From Bacillota bacterium (lineage in GTDB: Bacteria; Bacillota; Clostridia; Christensenellales; SZUA-584), in NCBI GenBank assembly GCA_023391105.1, contig JAEWBO010000022.1:12611-76610 (forward strand): DNA of 64,000 nucleotides, written 5' to 3'. The notes below the pieces were generated by a model that saw nothing but the letters and a program-made list of their open reading frames with translations, was not told the DNA's origin and made no database searches. The position numbers and the translations under genes are program-made. Shown one piece after another: positions 25,625 to 33,691 of this stretch; the stretch's first letter is position 1, and each line of letters begins with the position of its first letter.

Positions 25625-25777
25625 TTATAACGTGATCACCACATTGCCCTTTTTGTGGCCTTGTTCCACGTTAGCGTGCGCACTCACAATCTCATCATCT
25701 TTAGGATTTGGCTTTTGGATATTCTCGACCGTTAAAACATTGGGCGGCCCATACATGTGATATGCAACAGTCTTCAT
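25625..25777 (-). pseudogene. Internally deleted MDR (zinc-type) oxidoreductase relic
   Basis: A 50-codon frame whose first ~31 residues (MKTVAYHMYGPPNVLTVENI and QKPNPKDDEIV) match the N-terminus of the two upstream MDR genes (compare MKAVIVTKYGDADVLRIRDV), and whose last ~19 residues (SAHANVEQGHKKGNVVITL) match their extreme C-terminus (compare QAHKYVETGHKRGSAAVCV). About 260 residues, including the whole nucleotide-binding domain, are missing in frame. It overlaps the stop of the gene before it as ATGA. Best read as a deletion remnant of a third tandem copy. Confidence 0.75.
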
Positions 25778-26772
25778 ATCGCCTCCTCCCTGTTTATCGC
25801 ATCCGCTGTTCCGACGCAGACAGCCGCGCTTCCTCTTTTATGACCTGTCTCCACATACTTATGCGCTTGCGCCATTTGCTCCAGCGAAAAGCTTTGACTG
25901 ATCATGGCTTTGAGCTTTCCCTGCTCTACCAGCTTGCTTAAGAGTTCCAAGTCCTTCTTCTTATCAGCGGGCTTGCGAAGGCCGGTGGCCGCAAACACCG
26001 CTCGTTTGTTTTTTGTTTTGGATGTGATCAGCATCGACAGCATGACACCCGCTGTGGGTACGGTGGTCAGATAAATCCCGTCTGAGGCCAGCACGTTTTT
26101 GCACTGTTTAAACGTGCTTTTTCCGACCGCGTCAAATATCACATTGTATTGCTCACGCGTCTGTGTAAAATCCTCTTTGGTATAGTCTATCACACAGTCG
26201 GCACCAAGTGTTTTCATGAATTCCACATTCGATGTGCCGCATACGGCGCTCACGTGAGCGCCGAGAAATTTGGCAAGCTGCACCGCATACACACCGACAC
26301 CGCCCGACGCACCATTGATGAGGATTTTTTGTCCCTTTTGGAGCTTGGCATGGTCTCTCAAAAACGGCAGCGCTGTGAGTGAGCCTTCGCTGACAGCGGC
26401 AGCTTCCTCAAACGTGGTATTGGCAGGCATTAGCGCCACCGCTTCCTCCCCGCTCAGTGTAATCAGCTCGGCGTTTGTTCCGAAATTTGTGCCGCTGCTC
26501 CCGTACACCTTATCGCCTATCTTGAACGCACTCTTGCCCGGCTCCTCGACCACACCCGCGAAAACATCACCGGGAATATGCTTTGGCTTTTTAAGCCCCG
26601 TTAAGAAGCGTGAAACAAACGGTTTGCCGCGCCGAATTGCGCAGTCCGGATCTGCGGCGACCGTCGCTTTAATCCGTATCAGCATCTCGCCTTCCTTTGG
26701 CACTGGGTTCTGGACATCGCGGATGCGAAGCACATCGGCATCACCATATTTGGTGACAATAACAGCTTTCAT
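25774..26772 (-). CDS. MDR superfamily NAD(P)-dependent oxidoreductase (quinone-reductase-like) B
   Basis: A 332-residue medium-chain dehydrogenase/reductase: N-terminal GroES-like domain (MKAVIVTKYGDADVLRIRDV, IPGDVFAGVVEEPGKSAFKIGDKVYG) and a Rossmann domain with ILINGASGGVGVYAVQLAKFLGAHVSAVC. The Cys/His zinc ligands of alcohol dehydrogenases are absent, pointing to the quinone-oxidoreductase branch. C-terminal KYVETGHKRGSAAVCV. It begins 1 bp after the paralog upstream and overlaps the deleted third copy downstream, so these arose by tandem duplication. Confidence 0.87.
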   Translation of the reverse strand: MKAVIVTKYGDADVLRIRDVQNPVPKEGEMLIRIKATVAADPDCAIRRGKPFVSRFLTGLKKPKHIPGDVFAGVVEEPGKSAFKIGDKVYGSSGTNFGTNAELITLSGEEAVALMPANTTFEEAAAVSEGSLTALPFLRDHAKLQKGQKILINGASGGVGVYAVQLAKFLGAHVSAVCGTSNVEFMKTLGADCVIDYTKEDFTQTREQYNVIFDAVGKSTFKQCKNVLASDGIYLTTVPTAGVMLSMLITSKTKNKRAVFAATGLRKPADKKKDLELLSKLVEQGKLKAMISQSFSLEQMAQAHKYVETGHKRGSAAVCVGTADAINREEAI

Positions 26773-26773
26773 A

Positions 26774-27715
26774 TCAGCCCTCCTGTATAGTGATCAAAAC
26801 TTTGCCGCTCGCATGCCCGCGGCTTAATCCTTCAAGCGCCTTGGCAGTCTTGCTTAAGGGATACTGCGCCGCAATCACGGGCTTTATATGCCCCTGCTCT
26901 AAAAGCTCAAGCAAGTATGCCAAATCCTTTGGGCTGGGCTTTGCAGCCAGTGTGTGAATCTTTTTACCGCCTATCGACAGAAGCGACCCAAAAAGCATGG
27001 TTTTAAATAGTTGCCGCAAAGCGCCACCAACGATAACGCAAACGCCGTTAGCCTTTAAAGCGCGTTTGTAAGCCAAAAGCGGATATGACCCATTCACCGC
27101 CAAAATGATATCATATTGAGCTGCCTGCTTCGTGACGTCCTGTTTCGTATAATCGATTACCTTGTCTGCGCGAAGGGATAATACCATCTGCGTATTTTTC
27201 GTCCCGCATACGGCCGTGACTTGCGCACCAAAATATTTGGCAAGCTGAACCGCAAACGTCCCTACGCCGCCGCCCGCGCCGCAAACAAGCACGCTTTGCC
27301 CCGATTTCACACCGCCCTTATCGCGCAGAGCCTGCAAAGCGGTTCCCGCCGCCACTGGCAAAGCCGCCGCGTCTTCAAACGACACCGATTCCGGCATTTT
27401 CACAAGTACGCTTTGAGGGACTGCAACGAACTCTGCAAAGCCGCCAAGGCCGCAGCCGGAGATATCCGCCGCCACTTTATCGCCCGGGCAATAATCCGTG
27501 ACCTGGCTGCCCACCGCCTCCACAACCCCCGCGATATCCGCGCCGAAAATCTTGTTTTTCGGTATAATCCCCATGCGCATGGAACGGTAATCCAGCGCGT
27601 TCATCGATGCGGCGTGAATCTTTACGAGCACTAGATTGTCACCGGGAACCGGCCTTGGCACATCACTATAAATGAATTTTTCGGATCTGCGTTTATCATA
27701 AATAACGGCTTTCAT
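26774..27715 (-). CDS. MDR superfamily NAD(P)-dependent oxidoreductase (quinone-reductase-like) A
   Basis: A 313-residue paralog of the next gene: MKAVIYDKRRSEKFIYSDVP, NKIFGADIAGVVEAVGSQV, then the nucleotide-binding motif VLVCGAGGGVGTFAVQLAKYFGAQVTAVCG, ending EGLSRGHASGKVLITI. Probably reduces quinones, enones or similar compounds with NAD(P)H. Its ATG overlaps the stop of the XRE regulator gene (ATGA), so regulator and enzymes form one unit. Confidence 0.87.
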   Translation of the reverse strand: MKAVIYDKRRSEKFIYSDVPRPVPGDNLVLVKIHAASMNALDYRSMRMGIIPKNKIFGADIAGVVEAVGSQVTDYCPGDKVAADISGCGLGGFAEFVAVPQSVLVKMPESVSFEDAAALPVAAGTALQALRDKGGVKSGQSVLVCGAGGGVGTFAVQLAKYFGAQVTAVCGTKNTQMVLSLRADKVIDYTKQDVTKQAAQYDIILAVNGSYPLLAYKRALKANGVCVIVGGALRQLFKTMLFGSLLSIGGKKIHTLAAKPSPKDLAYLLELLEQGHIKPVIAAQYPLSKTAKALEGLSRGHASGKVLITIQEG

Positions 27716-27936
27716 TGTTCTTTTACCTCATAGTCGAAAACCTCGCCGATCGGTAAATGAAAAGCGTCGGCAATTCGGAAAGCCAGCTCCAGCGAAGGCG
27801 AATATTTGCCTGCTTCCACCGCAATGATGGTCTGCCGCGAGACGCCCGTCTTTTCGGCCAGTGCCTGCTGCGTCATCTCCTCCGCAAAAAAGCGCAGCTT
27901 GCGAATGTTGTTCGTGATCACAATCTTCTTAGCCAT
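27712..27936 (-). CDS. XRE family helix-turn-helix regulator
   Basis: A 74-residue protein that is nearly all HTH: NNIRKLRFFAEEMTQQALAE, KTGVSRQTIIAVEAGKYSPS, LELAFRIADAFHLPIGEVF. This compact form (YozG/DUF-partner type) is usually paired with a small membrane protein gene, as here: the upstream membrane gene overlaps it by 8 bp. The ATG at 27936 is chosen because the longer frame to 27996 lies inside the upstream gene. It may repress its own operon and the MDR genes. Confidence 0.88.
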   Translation of the reverse strand: MAKKIVITNNIRKLRFFAEEMTQQALAEKTGVSRQTIIAVEAGKYSPSLELAFRIADAFHLPIGEVFDYEVKEQ

Positions 27937-28417
27937 TTGCCACACCTTTGCGGTAGTAATACAGACCGGAGAGCCCTTCGATAATCGACCCCGCACTGCA
28001 GGATAGGAAGAATATATTGAGCATCACGGCAGCCTCAGCACCCAGCACAAGCGAGACGAGCCCTGCCACGAATCCGACTCCGGCGATAAAATACCCCACT
28101 TTCGAAGATTTGAGATCGATCAGTTTTACCATCTCGTCTTCAACCATATTTGCTTCCATCTCAGAATTAATTTGCTTGTCATCACATCTGCCTGACTTAT
28201 GAGCGAGGGACGCTGCATAGGCAATATGAAAGATGATCTGTACGATGATCGTCGCACCTACGCCGATGCCGATGAATATCAGCATTGTCGCGGCGTAATG
28301 CTTTAAATCTCCCAGCGCCAGATTGACACCGAAAACATAGATGCAGTATGCCGCGAGCACCAGCACCCCTGAAACGATGCTGGCAATGAGCTTCTTTTCC
28401 TGATATGACATAACCAT
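27929..28417 (-). CDS. Four-helix membrane protein paired with an XRE regulator (DUF2178-like)
   Basis: A 162-residue protein with four hydrophobic segments near residues 12-32, 40-66, 107-126 and 129-150, separated by a charged cytoplasmic loop (EMEANMVEDEMVKLIDLKSS). The layout is that of the small membrane proteins that sit next to compact XRE regulators in Firmicutes; function unknown. AAAGGAG lies five bases before the start. It opens the operon that continues with the regulator and MDR genes. Confidence 0.7.
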   Translation of the reverse strand: MVMSYQEKKLIASIVSGVLVLAAYCIYVFGVNLALGDLKHYAATMLIFIGIGVGATIIVQIIFHIAYAASLAHKSGRCDDKQINSEMEANMVEDEMVKLIDLKSSKVGYFIAGVGFVAGLVSLVLGAEAAVMLNIFFLSCSAGSIIEGLSGLYYYRKGVANG

Positions 28418-28444
28418 TTTACTCCTTTAATACCTTATATCTGC

Positions 28445-28473
28445 AGAGTACTACCTCCTTTACACAATGTCAA
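28445..28473 (-). promoter_or_regulatory. Promoter of the membrane protein-XRE-MDR operon
   Basis: On the minus strand TTGACA (28468-28473) and TACTCT (28445-28450) are 17 bases apart, about 25 bp upstream of the first gene. AT-rich repeats with TAATG and TTGAC words just upstream could be regulator sites. Confidence 0.5.
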
Positions 28474-28606
28474 GTATTTTTTACATAATGGCAAAAAATA
28501 TTGACTTTGTTGTTATCAGGGTATTGTAACAACCCTGAGGTTCAAAATTTTATGTCTTTCACTTATTTCATTGCACCTTTTTTCTTGTCGCATTATACTT
28601 AAGGCC

Positions 28607-30304
28607 ATGAAAAGAATCTCGCTCATTGCCATCAACGCACGTTTTTCCCACAGCAGCCTTGCGCTGCTGTGCTTGAAGCACGCCGCGTTTGAACCCGAGG
28701 CCATACAGCTAAGCGAATACAACATCAATGATTCCGCCTGTGATATTGCGGCGGATATTATCGCGGGCGCGCCTGATGCGGCGGGTTTTTCATGTTATAT
28801 CTGGAACATCGATCATGTGATAAAAGTCGTCTCCATTGTAAAGAAGGTGCTACCCGATTGCCTCATACTATTGGGCGGGCCCGAGGTCTCATTTGACTGC
28901 GCGGCGTTCATGGAAAATTGGCCGTTCACAGACATCGTCATCCGCGGTGCCGGAGAAGTGCCTTTTGCGCATCTGACGAAATGCTTGGCGCAGGGCGAAA
29001 GCATAAATTCCACGCCTTCTGCGTGTATCCGCACAGCACACGGAATCATCGAAACGCCGGACGCGCCTCCGTATGATTTGACGAGCCAGCCGTTTTTTTA
29101 CGATGACTTATCGGCGTTTGAAAACCGGATGATCTATTATGAAACCAGCCGCGGCTGTCCGTTTCGCTGTGCATACTGCATGTCGGCGGGGGAGGCTTTA
29201 AGCTTTTTGCCGCTGGAGCGCGTCATGACCGAGCTTGAACACTTTATGCGCGCCAATGTGCGGCAGGTCAAGCTGGTGGACAGAACATTCAACCACCCCG
29301 ATGCGCGCGCACGGGAGATTTTCGACGCGCTCATCGCGCTTAAGACGAAGTATCCGCACAGCACGACAAACTTTCATTTCGAAATATCGGCCAGTCTGTT
29401 GAGCGAGCAAACGATCGCGCTGCTGTCTGCCGCCCCCAAGGGACTCATTCAGCTGGAAATCGGCATACAATCCACCAACGATGACACGCTGCACGCTGTG
29501 AACCGCGCGCACGATACGCACAAGCTGCTTGCGAATACCGCGGCTCTCTGTCGTCCTCGCAACTTACGTGTATATGTTGATCTTATTGCGGGGCTGCCCA
29601 TGGAGACAATGATAAGCTTCGCGCGCTCGTTCGACGACGCCTACAGCCTGGGCGCGGATAGGCTCCAGCTCGGTTTTTTAAAGCTGCTTAAAGGCTCGCG
29701 CATGCGCGAAAACGCGTCGCAATACGGCATTGTCTATAACGATTTTGCGCCCTATGAGGTGCTCAAAACGGTTTCAATGTCATATCAGCAGCTGCGCCGA
29801 CTCCACCTGATCGAGTATGTGTTGGACTTGCTCTACAACCAACGCCAAGCCCGCAAAACACTTGACCTGCTGATCCCTATGTTTGGCTCACCGTTTACTT
29901 TTTTCGACTGTTTCACGGGTCATCTTGAAGATGCGCTTTATTTCGCGCGTCCTCAAAAAAAACAAGCCATATTTGAGCAGCTCTACTTGTTTGGGAAATC
30001 TCAAACGGACGAAGACACACTGCGCGAAGCGCTCTGTTTTGACTGGCTGTGCCTACAAAAGCCGGGGGTCTGGCCGAACGGGCTTTATATGGAGACTGAA
30101 AACTTGCGCGAATTCTTTGTGAGTAAGCAAGCGATAGAAATGTACTTTAAGCCACCGCTGCCCATACGCGAGCTCGAACGGCGCTGTGTGCTCTCCCTGT
30201 TTAAGAAGCTTTTTGGCACGCCCACGCTACTGCTCTTTGATTATGGAAAAAACCGTGACGATGAGGGCTATATGAGGCAAATAAAAAAACAAGAGGCGGA
30301 TTAA
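28607..30304 (+). CDS. B12-binding radical SAM protein (DUF4080 type)
   Basis: A 565-residue protein with an N-terminal cobalamin-binding-like domain (ISLIAINARFSHSSLALLCL, AGFSCYIWNID, ILLGGPEVSF), then a radical SAM core with the cluster motif TSRGCPFRCAYCMSAG near residue 177, and a C-terminal region of the DUF4080 type. Likely a methyltransferase or other radical enzyme; substrate unknown. The ATG at 28607 follows AAGG; the upstream extension is not supported. Single gene on the plus strand, convergent with the ABC operon. Confidence 0.88.
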   Translation: MKRISLIAINARFSHSSLALLCLKHAAFEPEAIQLSEYNINDSACDIAADIIAGAPDAAGFSCYIWNIDHVIKVVSIVKKVLPDCLILLGGPEVSFDCAAFMENWPFTDIVIRGAGEVPFAHLTKCLAQGESINSTPSACIRTAHGIIETPDAPPYDLTSQPFFYDDLSAFENRMIYYETSRGCPFRCAYCMSAGEALSFLPLERVMTELEHFMRANVRQVKLVDRTFNHPDARAREIFDALIALKTKYPHSTTNFHFEISASLLSEQTIALLSAAPKGLIQLEIGIQSTNDDTLHAVNRAHDTHKLLANTAALCRPRNLRVYVDLIAGLPMETMISFARSFDDAYSLGADRLQLGFLKLLKGSRMRENASQYGIVYNDFAPYEVLKTVSMSYQQLRRLHLIEYVLDLLYNQRQARKTLDLLIPMFGSPFTFFDCFTGHLEDALYFARPQKKQAIFEQLYLFGKSQTDEDTLREALCFDWLCLQKPGVWPNGLYMETENLREFFVSKQAIEMYFKPPLPIRELERRCVLSLFKKLFGTPTLLLFDYGKNRDDEGYMRQIKKQEAD

Positions 30305-30311
30305 TACGCCT
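30283..30311 (-). terminator. Terminator of the Gld-like ABC operon
   Basis: GAGGCG/CGCCTC stem (30292-30311) with an 8-base loop; on the minus strand TTGTTTTTTTATT follows. The loop contains the stop codon of the convergent radical SAM gene, so one hairpin serves in the coding end of one gene and as the terminator of the other strand. Confidence 0.7.
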
Positions 30312-30346
30312 CCCAAAAAATATATAAAAAATGTTTGAAGCAAGCT

Positions 30347-31846
30347 TTACATGTGCCGCCGCCGGTACCATTTCGATATGCCGATGATCAGCACAATCAG
30401 CGGCATAGCCAGCGCTGTGAGTCCGCTGTAGAAAACCTTCTCAATATCTGAAGATATATCCAATTTGTATGCGTTATCGGAAGCGGCATAAACCACCCGC
30501 ATAGGTACAATATCACTGTCCTGCCTGCCGTTCAAATAGCTGAGTGTATTTAAAAACAGCCTTCTGTTACCGGGTATACCGTAAGCCTCAGTGCCCACCA
30601 GTGATGATGAGCCAAACAGCGCCACCGCCGCATTTGCCTTTTTTGCCAGTGCCCCGATGACAAACGGCCCTGTCATGTCGCCCGGTTGCTTGTTGAAAGA
30701 ATTGACTGCTTCCTCGGCTGTTTTCGCGTAACTGGATGCGTCCGTTTCCAGCAGCACATCCGTTTCCACATCGTCGATATAAGACACAGTGATCGCGCCC
30801 GCATAGGAGAGCACGGGTGTTAAGCCGTTTTTGATAAGCGGCTGTGTCACCGGGCTGTCCTGGTTGAGTGACGGTACGAGGCTCATGCGCGACATATACG
30901 TATGGGCAGGGTCCGCGCCCACGATCACATTACGCTGGGCAAAAAGCCCAAAGCCTGAAAGCAACGCATCAAAACGGCCAAAGCTTGTTTGTTCTATGGC
31001 TTTGCCATCCGCTTGTTCGTGCAACGAATCGATAAAGAACATGCCCTTGCCGCCTTGCTGTAAAAACGACTCGATTTTCTGATACATATCTTCGCTCAAA
31101 TCGCTTTGCGGGCTGATCACGATAAGCGTATCGCTGAGCGGATCCAGAGCTGTATCGGTTAATTCACTTACCCGTGCTTCGTAAAAAAGACCGCTTAAAT
31201 CGTCGATCAGTCTTGCTGGCGGCGTTTTTTGTTCCTGTCCGCTGAGGAAAACAACCCTCAAGTTTTGATCAGTCATAATAAAGTCGATCGCGGAAGTGAC
31301 CTTTTGCTCTGCCCTGAAATATTGATAATCTGAAACCAGATCACCTCTATCATCGTAGTATGGCGTGGACGACACGTAAAGATCGTCTTTTGGCAGCACT
31401 TCAAAATGCCCCGGTGCTTGACCCGAGTAGCCGTCGCTGTCCGAGATGATGACACTGCCTGTCTCTATGCCCGTCTGCTGTGGGTCATACAGCTGAATGA
31501 AGCCGGGGTTCAGACGAGGATCAACAAGACGATAAAAAACGCGCGGTGATGCCGCCGCATAGCTCTTGAGCAGCTGCGTCACGCGAAGATCATCCAAATC
31601 GGTGCTGCCGGTATAATACAGATACACATCACGGTTAAGTCCGGTCAGAACGCTTTTTGTTTCATTGGTCAGCACTGTGTATTGTTCTTTGGATATATCA
31701 ACGCGCAGACCAAGGCCATTGCCCATGGCGGCGGAGCCGACATTTGCCGCAAGCGCAAGCATTGTGGCGGCTGCGACAAACGCGGTCGCGTAAAAGGCAT
31801 GCCGTCTGCGGCGCGATCCGCATTTTTGAACACATGTCTTCTTCAT
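30347..31846 (-). CDS. GldG-like ABC-transporter auxiliary protein
   Basis: A 499-residue protein with an N-terminal membrane helix after a basic stretch (KCGSRRRRHAFYATAFVAAA), a large extracytoplasmic domain of the ABC_transp_aux/GldG type (LNRDVYLYYTGSTDLDDLRVTQLLKSYAAASP, FIQLYDPQQTGIETGSVIIS, LIVISPQSDLSEDMYQKIESFLQQGGKGMFFID) and a C-terminal helix (LTALAMPLIVLIIGISKWYRRR). In Firmicutes such proteins accompany an ABC-2 exporter of unknown cargo. The ATG overlaps the permease stop as ATGA. Confidence 0.85.
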   Translation of the reverse strand: MKKTCVQKCGSRRRRHAFYATAFVAAATMLALAANVGSAAMGNGLGLRVDISKEQYTVLTNETKSVLTGLNRDVYLYYTGSTDLDDLRVTQLLKSYAAASPRVFYRLVDPRLNPGFIQLYDPQQTGIETGSVIISDSDGYSGQAPGHFEVLPKDDLYVSSTPYYDDRGDLVSDYQYFRAEQKVTSAIDFIMTDQNLRVVFLSGQEQKTPPARLIDDLSGLFYEARVSELTDTALDPLSDTLIVISPQSDLSEDMYQKIESFLQQGGKGMFFIDSLHEQADGKAIEQTSFGRFDALLSGFGLFAQRNVIVGADPAHTYMSRMSLVPSLNQDSPVTQPLIKNGLTPVLSYAGAITVSYIDDVETDVLLETDASSYAKTAEEAVNSFNKQPGDMTGPFVIGALAKKANAAVALFGSSSLVGTEAYGIPGNRRLFLNTLSYLNGRQDSDIVPMRVVYAASDNAYKLDISSDIEKVFYSGLTALAMPLIVLIIGISKWYRRRHM

Positions 31847-32562
31847 GACCGCCGTCCTTTCGACCATTTCGCATGCTCCATCATCCGCGTGGTCAGAACA
31901 AGGAATAACGCCGTGACGCTCAGGAAATATACAATGGACGGTATACTGATAAAGCCATTAATAAAGTATGCTGCGTTGCTGAGCGGTGCTGAGCGCAGCA
32001 ACAGTGTTTGAACAAGGCTGTTGCCGATTAACGGGGTCACCGTATCGATCAGCATAATAAAAAGCATAACACCCAGCGTGGAAAGGCCTGCCGAGAAGGG
32101 ACGTTTCATCAGTATTGATACAAACAGGCCGACGGAGATGATAAGCATGCCGAACAGAAAAACGCCAAGATAACCAGTCAAAACCTGTGCCCACCAGGGC
32201 GCACCCAGCATAAAGAGAATAAAGGGATACAGCAGCGACAAACACATCGTGATGGCAAGCACGGACAGTGCCGAGAAGAATTTCGCCATCGTGATTGCCC
32301 CTGAGGACACAGGCACCGTAAACAGCAGCATATCTGTCTTATCAGCACGCTCTGCCGCCATCAGGCGCATAGTGAGCACAGGCGTCACCACGAGCATCAT
32401 ATACAAAAGGCCGTTCCAGACCGGCTTCAAATCGGTGCTTTGCCCGATGATGTTATGTGAAGAGAAAAGAAGCCCGCCGCAAAGCAGAACGCCCGACATG
32501 AAAATATAGCAGGGCAATGTGTGAAAATATGTGCCCATCTCCTTTTTGTATACCGCGCTCAT
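31843..32562 (-). CDS. ABC-2 type transporter permease (Gld-like)
   Basis: A 239-residue membrane protein with six hydrophobic segments. It starts MSAVYKKEMGTYFHTLPCYI, typical of the GldF-type permease that begins with a short amphipathic helix, and includes VTPVLTMRLMAAERADKTDM, the ABC-2 coupling region. The longer frame to 32667 overlaps the ATPase gene; the ATG at 32562 overlaps its stop as ATGA. Works with the ATPase and GldG-like genes on either side. Confidence 0.87.
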   Translation of the reverse strand: MSAVYKKEMGTYFHTLPCYIFMSGVLLCGGLLFSSHNIIGQSTDLKPVWNGLLYMMLVVTPVLTMRLMAAERADKTDMLLFTVPVSSGAITMAKFFSALSVLAITMCLSLLYPFILFMLGAPWWAQVLTGYLGVFLFGMLIISVGLFVSILMKRPFSAGLSTLGVMLFIMLIDTVTPLIGNSLVQTLLLRSAPLSNAAYFINGFISIPSIVYFLSVTALFLVLTTRMMEHAKWSKGRRS

Positions 32563-33500
32563 ACCGCCATCCCCCCGCTTTGGCAGGTCAGCTGATAAAA
32601 AACATCCTCGAGCGTTACCGACTGAGGCTTTAAGCCAAGCAGCACGATGCCTGCTTTGGCCGCGCACTTAAATATATCGGCGCGCACGTCCTTATCATAT
32701 GAATCCACCATGTAATCAAAGGTGCCCGGTTCCTTGGTGCCGATGCATTCTACCGCGTCCACACCGTCTATGTTCTTGAGCAAGGCAAGCCCTGTGGCAC
32801 GTCCGGCTTCCAGCCGCACCGATACGCGTCTTTTGCCGCCCGCTGCTTGAGAAATGTTCTCCAGCGCGTCCTGCGCCACAATAAGACCCTCGTGCATGAT
32901 GATGACTTTGCTGCACAGTGCCGTTACTTCCTGAATGTTGGATGTCGCCACAATGACGGTTTTTTTAATGTCACGAATCATCGATCTTAATTGCGTGATA
33001 TCACCCGGTTCGAGCCCCGATGTGGGCTCGTCGCATATCAAAATATCGGGATCTGCGCAAAGAGCGCCCGCAAGCGCCGTCCTCACGCGGTCTGCCTTGG
33101 AGAGGTTCCTTAATAGACTGTTTTGTTTATCTTGCAGCTTTACGCGCTCCGCCAAGTCTGCTGCGCATTCCAAGCGTTTTGCTTTGGGAACACGCTTTGC
33201 CTCGCACATAAAATTTAAGTATTCAAAGGGTGTCATATTCAGATAAAGAGGCGCCTGATGCGGCAGATAACCGATCCTTTGTTTGGCCTGTACCGGTTTT
33301 TTGAAAATATCAATACCGTCCACCAAGACACTGCCGTCCGTGGCAGATATATATCCCGTGAGTATATTCATCATCGTTGTCTTGCCCGCGCCGCTGCGGC
33401 CCAAAAAGGCAACCCGCTCGCCGTTGCCGATGGTAAACGAGGCATTTTTCACAGCATAGTGCGAACCGAATTTCTTTGAGACGCCTTGAGCCTCTATCAT
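32559..33500 (-). CDS. ABC transporter ATP-binding protein (Gld-like)
   Basis: A 313-residue ATPase: Walker A LGRSGAGKTT near residue 39, signature-like LRNLSKADRVRTALAGAL near 136, Walker B DILICDEPTSGLEP, and a C-terminal accessory domain of about 90 residues typical of ABC-2 export ATPases. The canonical LSGGQ is altered to LSKAD, as in part of this family. The ATG at 33500 follows AAAGGGAG. First gene of a three-gene export operon. Confidence 0.9.
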   Translation of the reverse strand: MIEAQGVSKKFGSHYAVKNASFTIGNGERVAFLGRSGAGKTTMMNILTGYISATDGSVLVDGIDIFKKPVQAKQRIGYLPHQAPLYLNMTPFEYLNFMCEAKRVPKAKRLECAADLAERVKLQDKQNSLLRNLSKADRVRTALAGALCADPDILICDEPTSGLEPGDITQLRSMIRDIKKTVIVATSNIQEVTALCSKVIIMHEGLIVAQDALENISQAAGGKRRVSVRLEAGRATGLALLKNIDGVDAVECIGTKEPGTFDYMVDSYDKDVRADIFKCAAKAGIVLLGLKPQSVTLEDVFYQLTCQSGGMAV

Positions 33501-33691
33501 TACAGCTCCCTTTCTTTGAGAAAAGCCCGATTTCATCGCACTTTTTCAACCCGATTATATCAAAATCTGTATATCGCGGATGTGAATATTCTGTGAATTT
33601 CCCCTCGAAAGGGGCACATTTACGGGAATAATCTTGGGTGTTTAACTATATATTTATTACAGAGAACGATCGTAAAAGAGAGGGAAACGGT

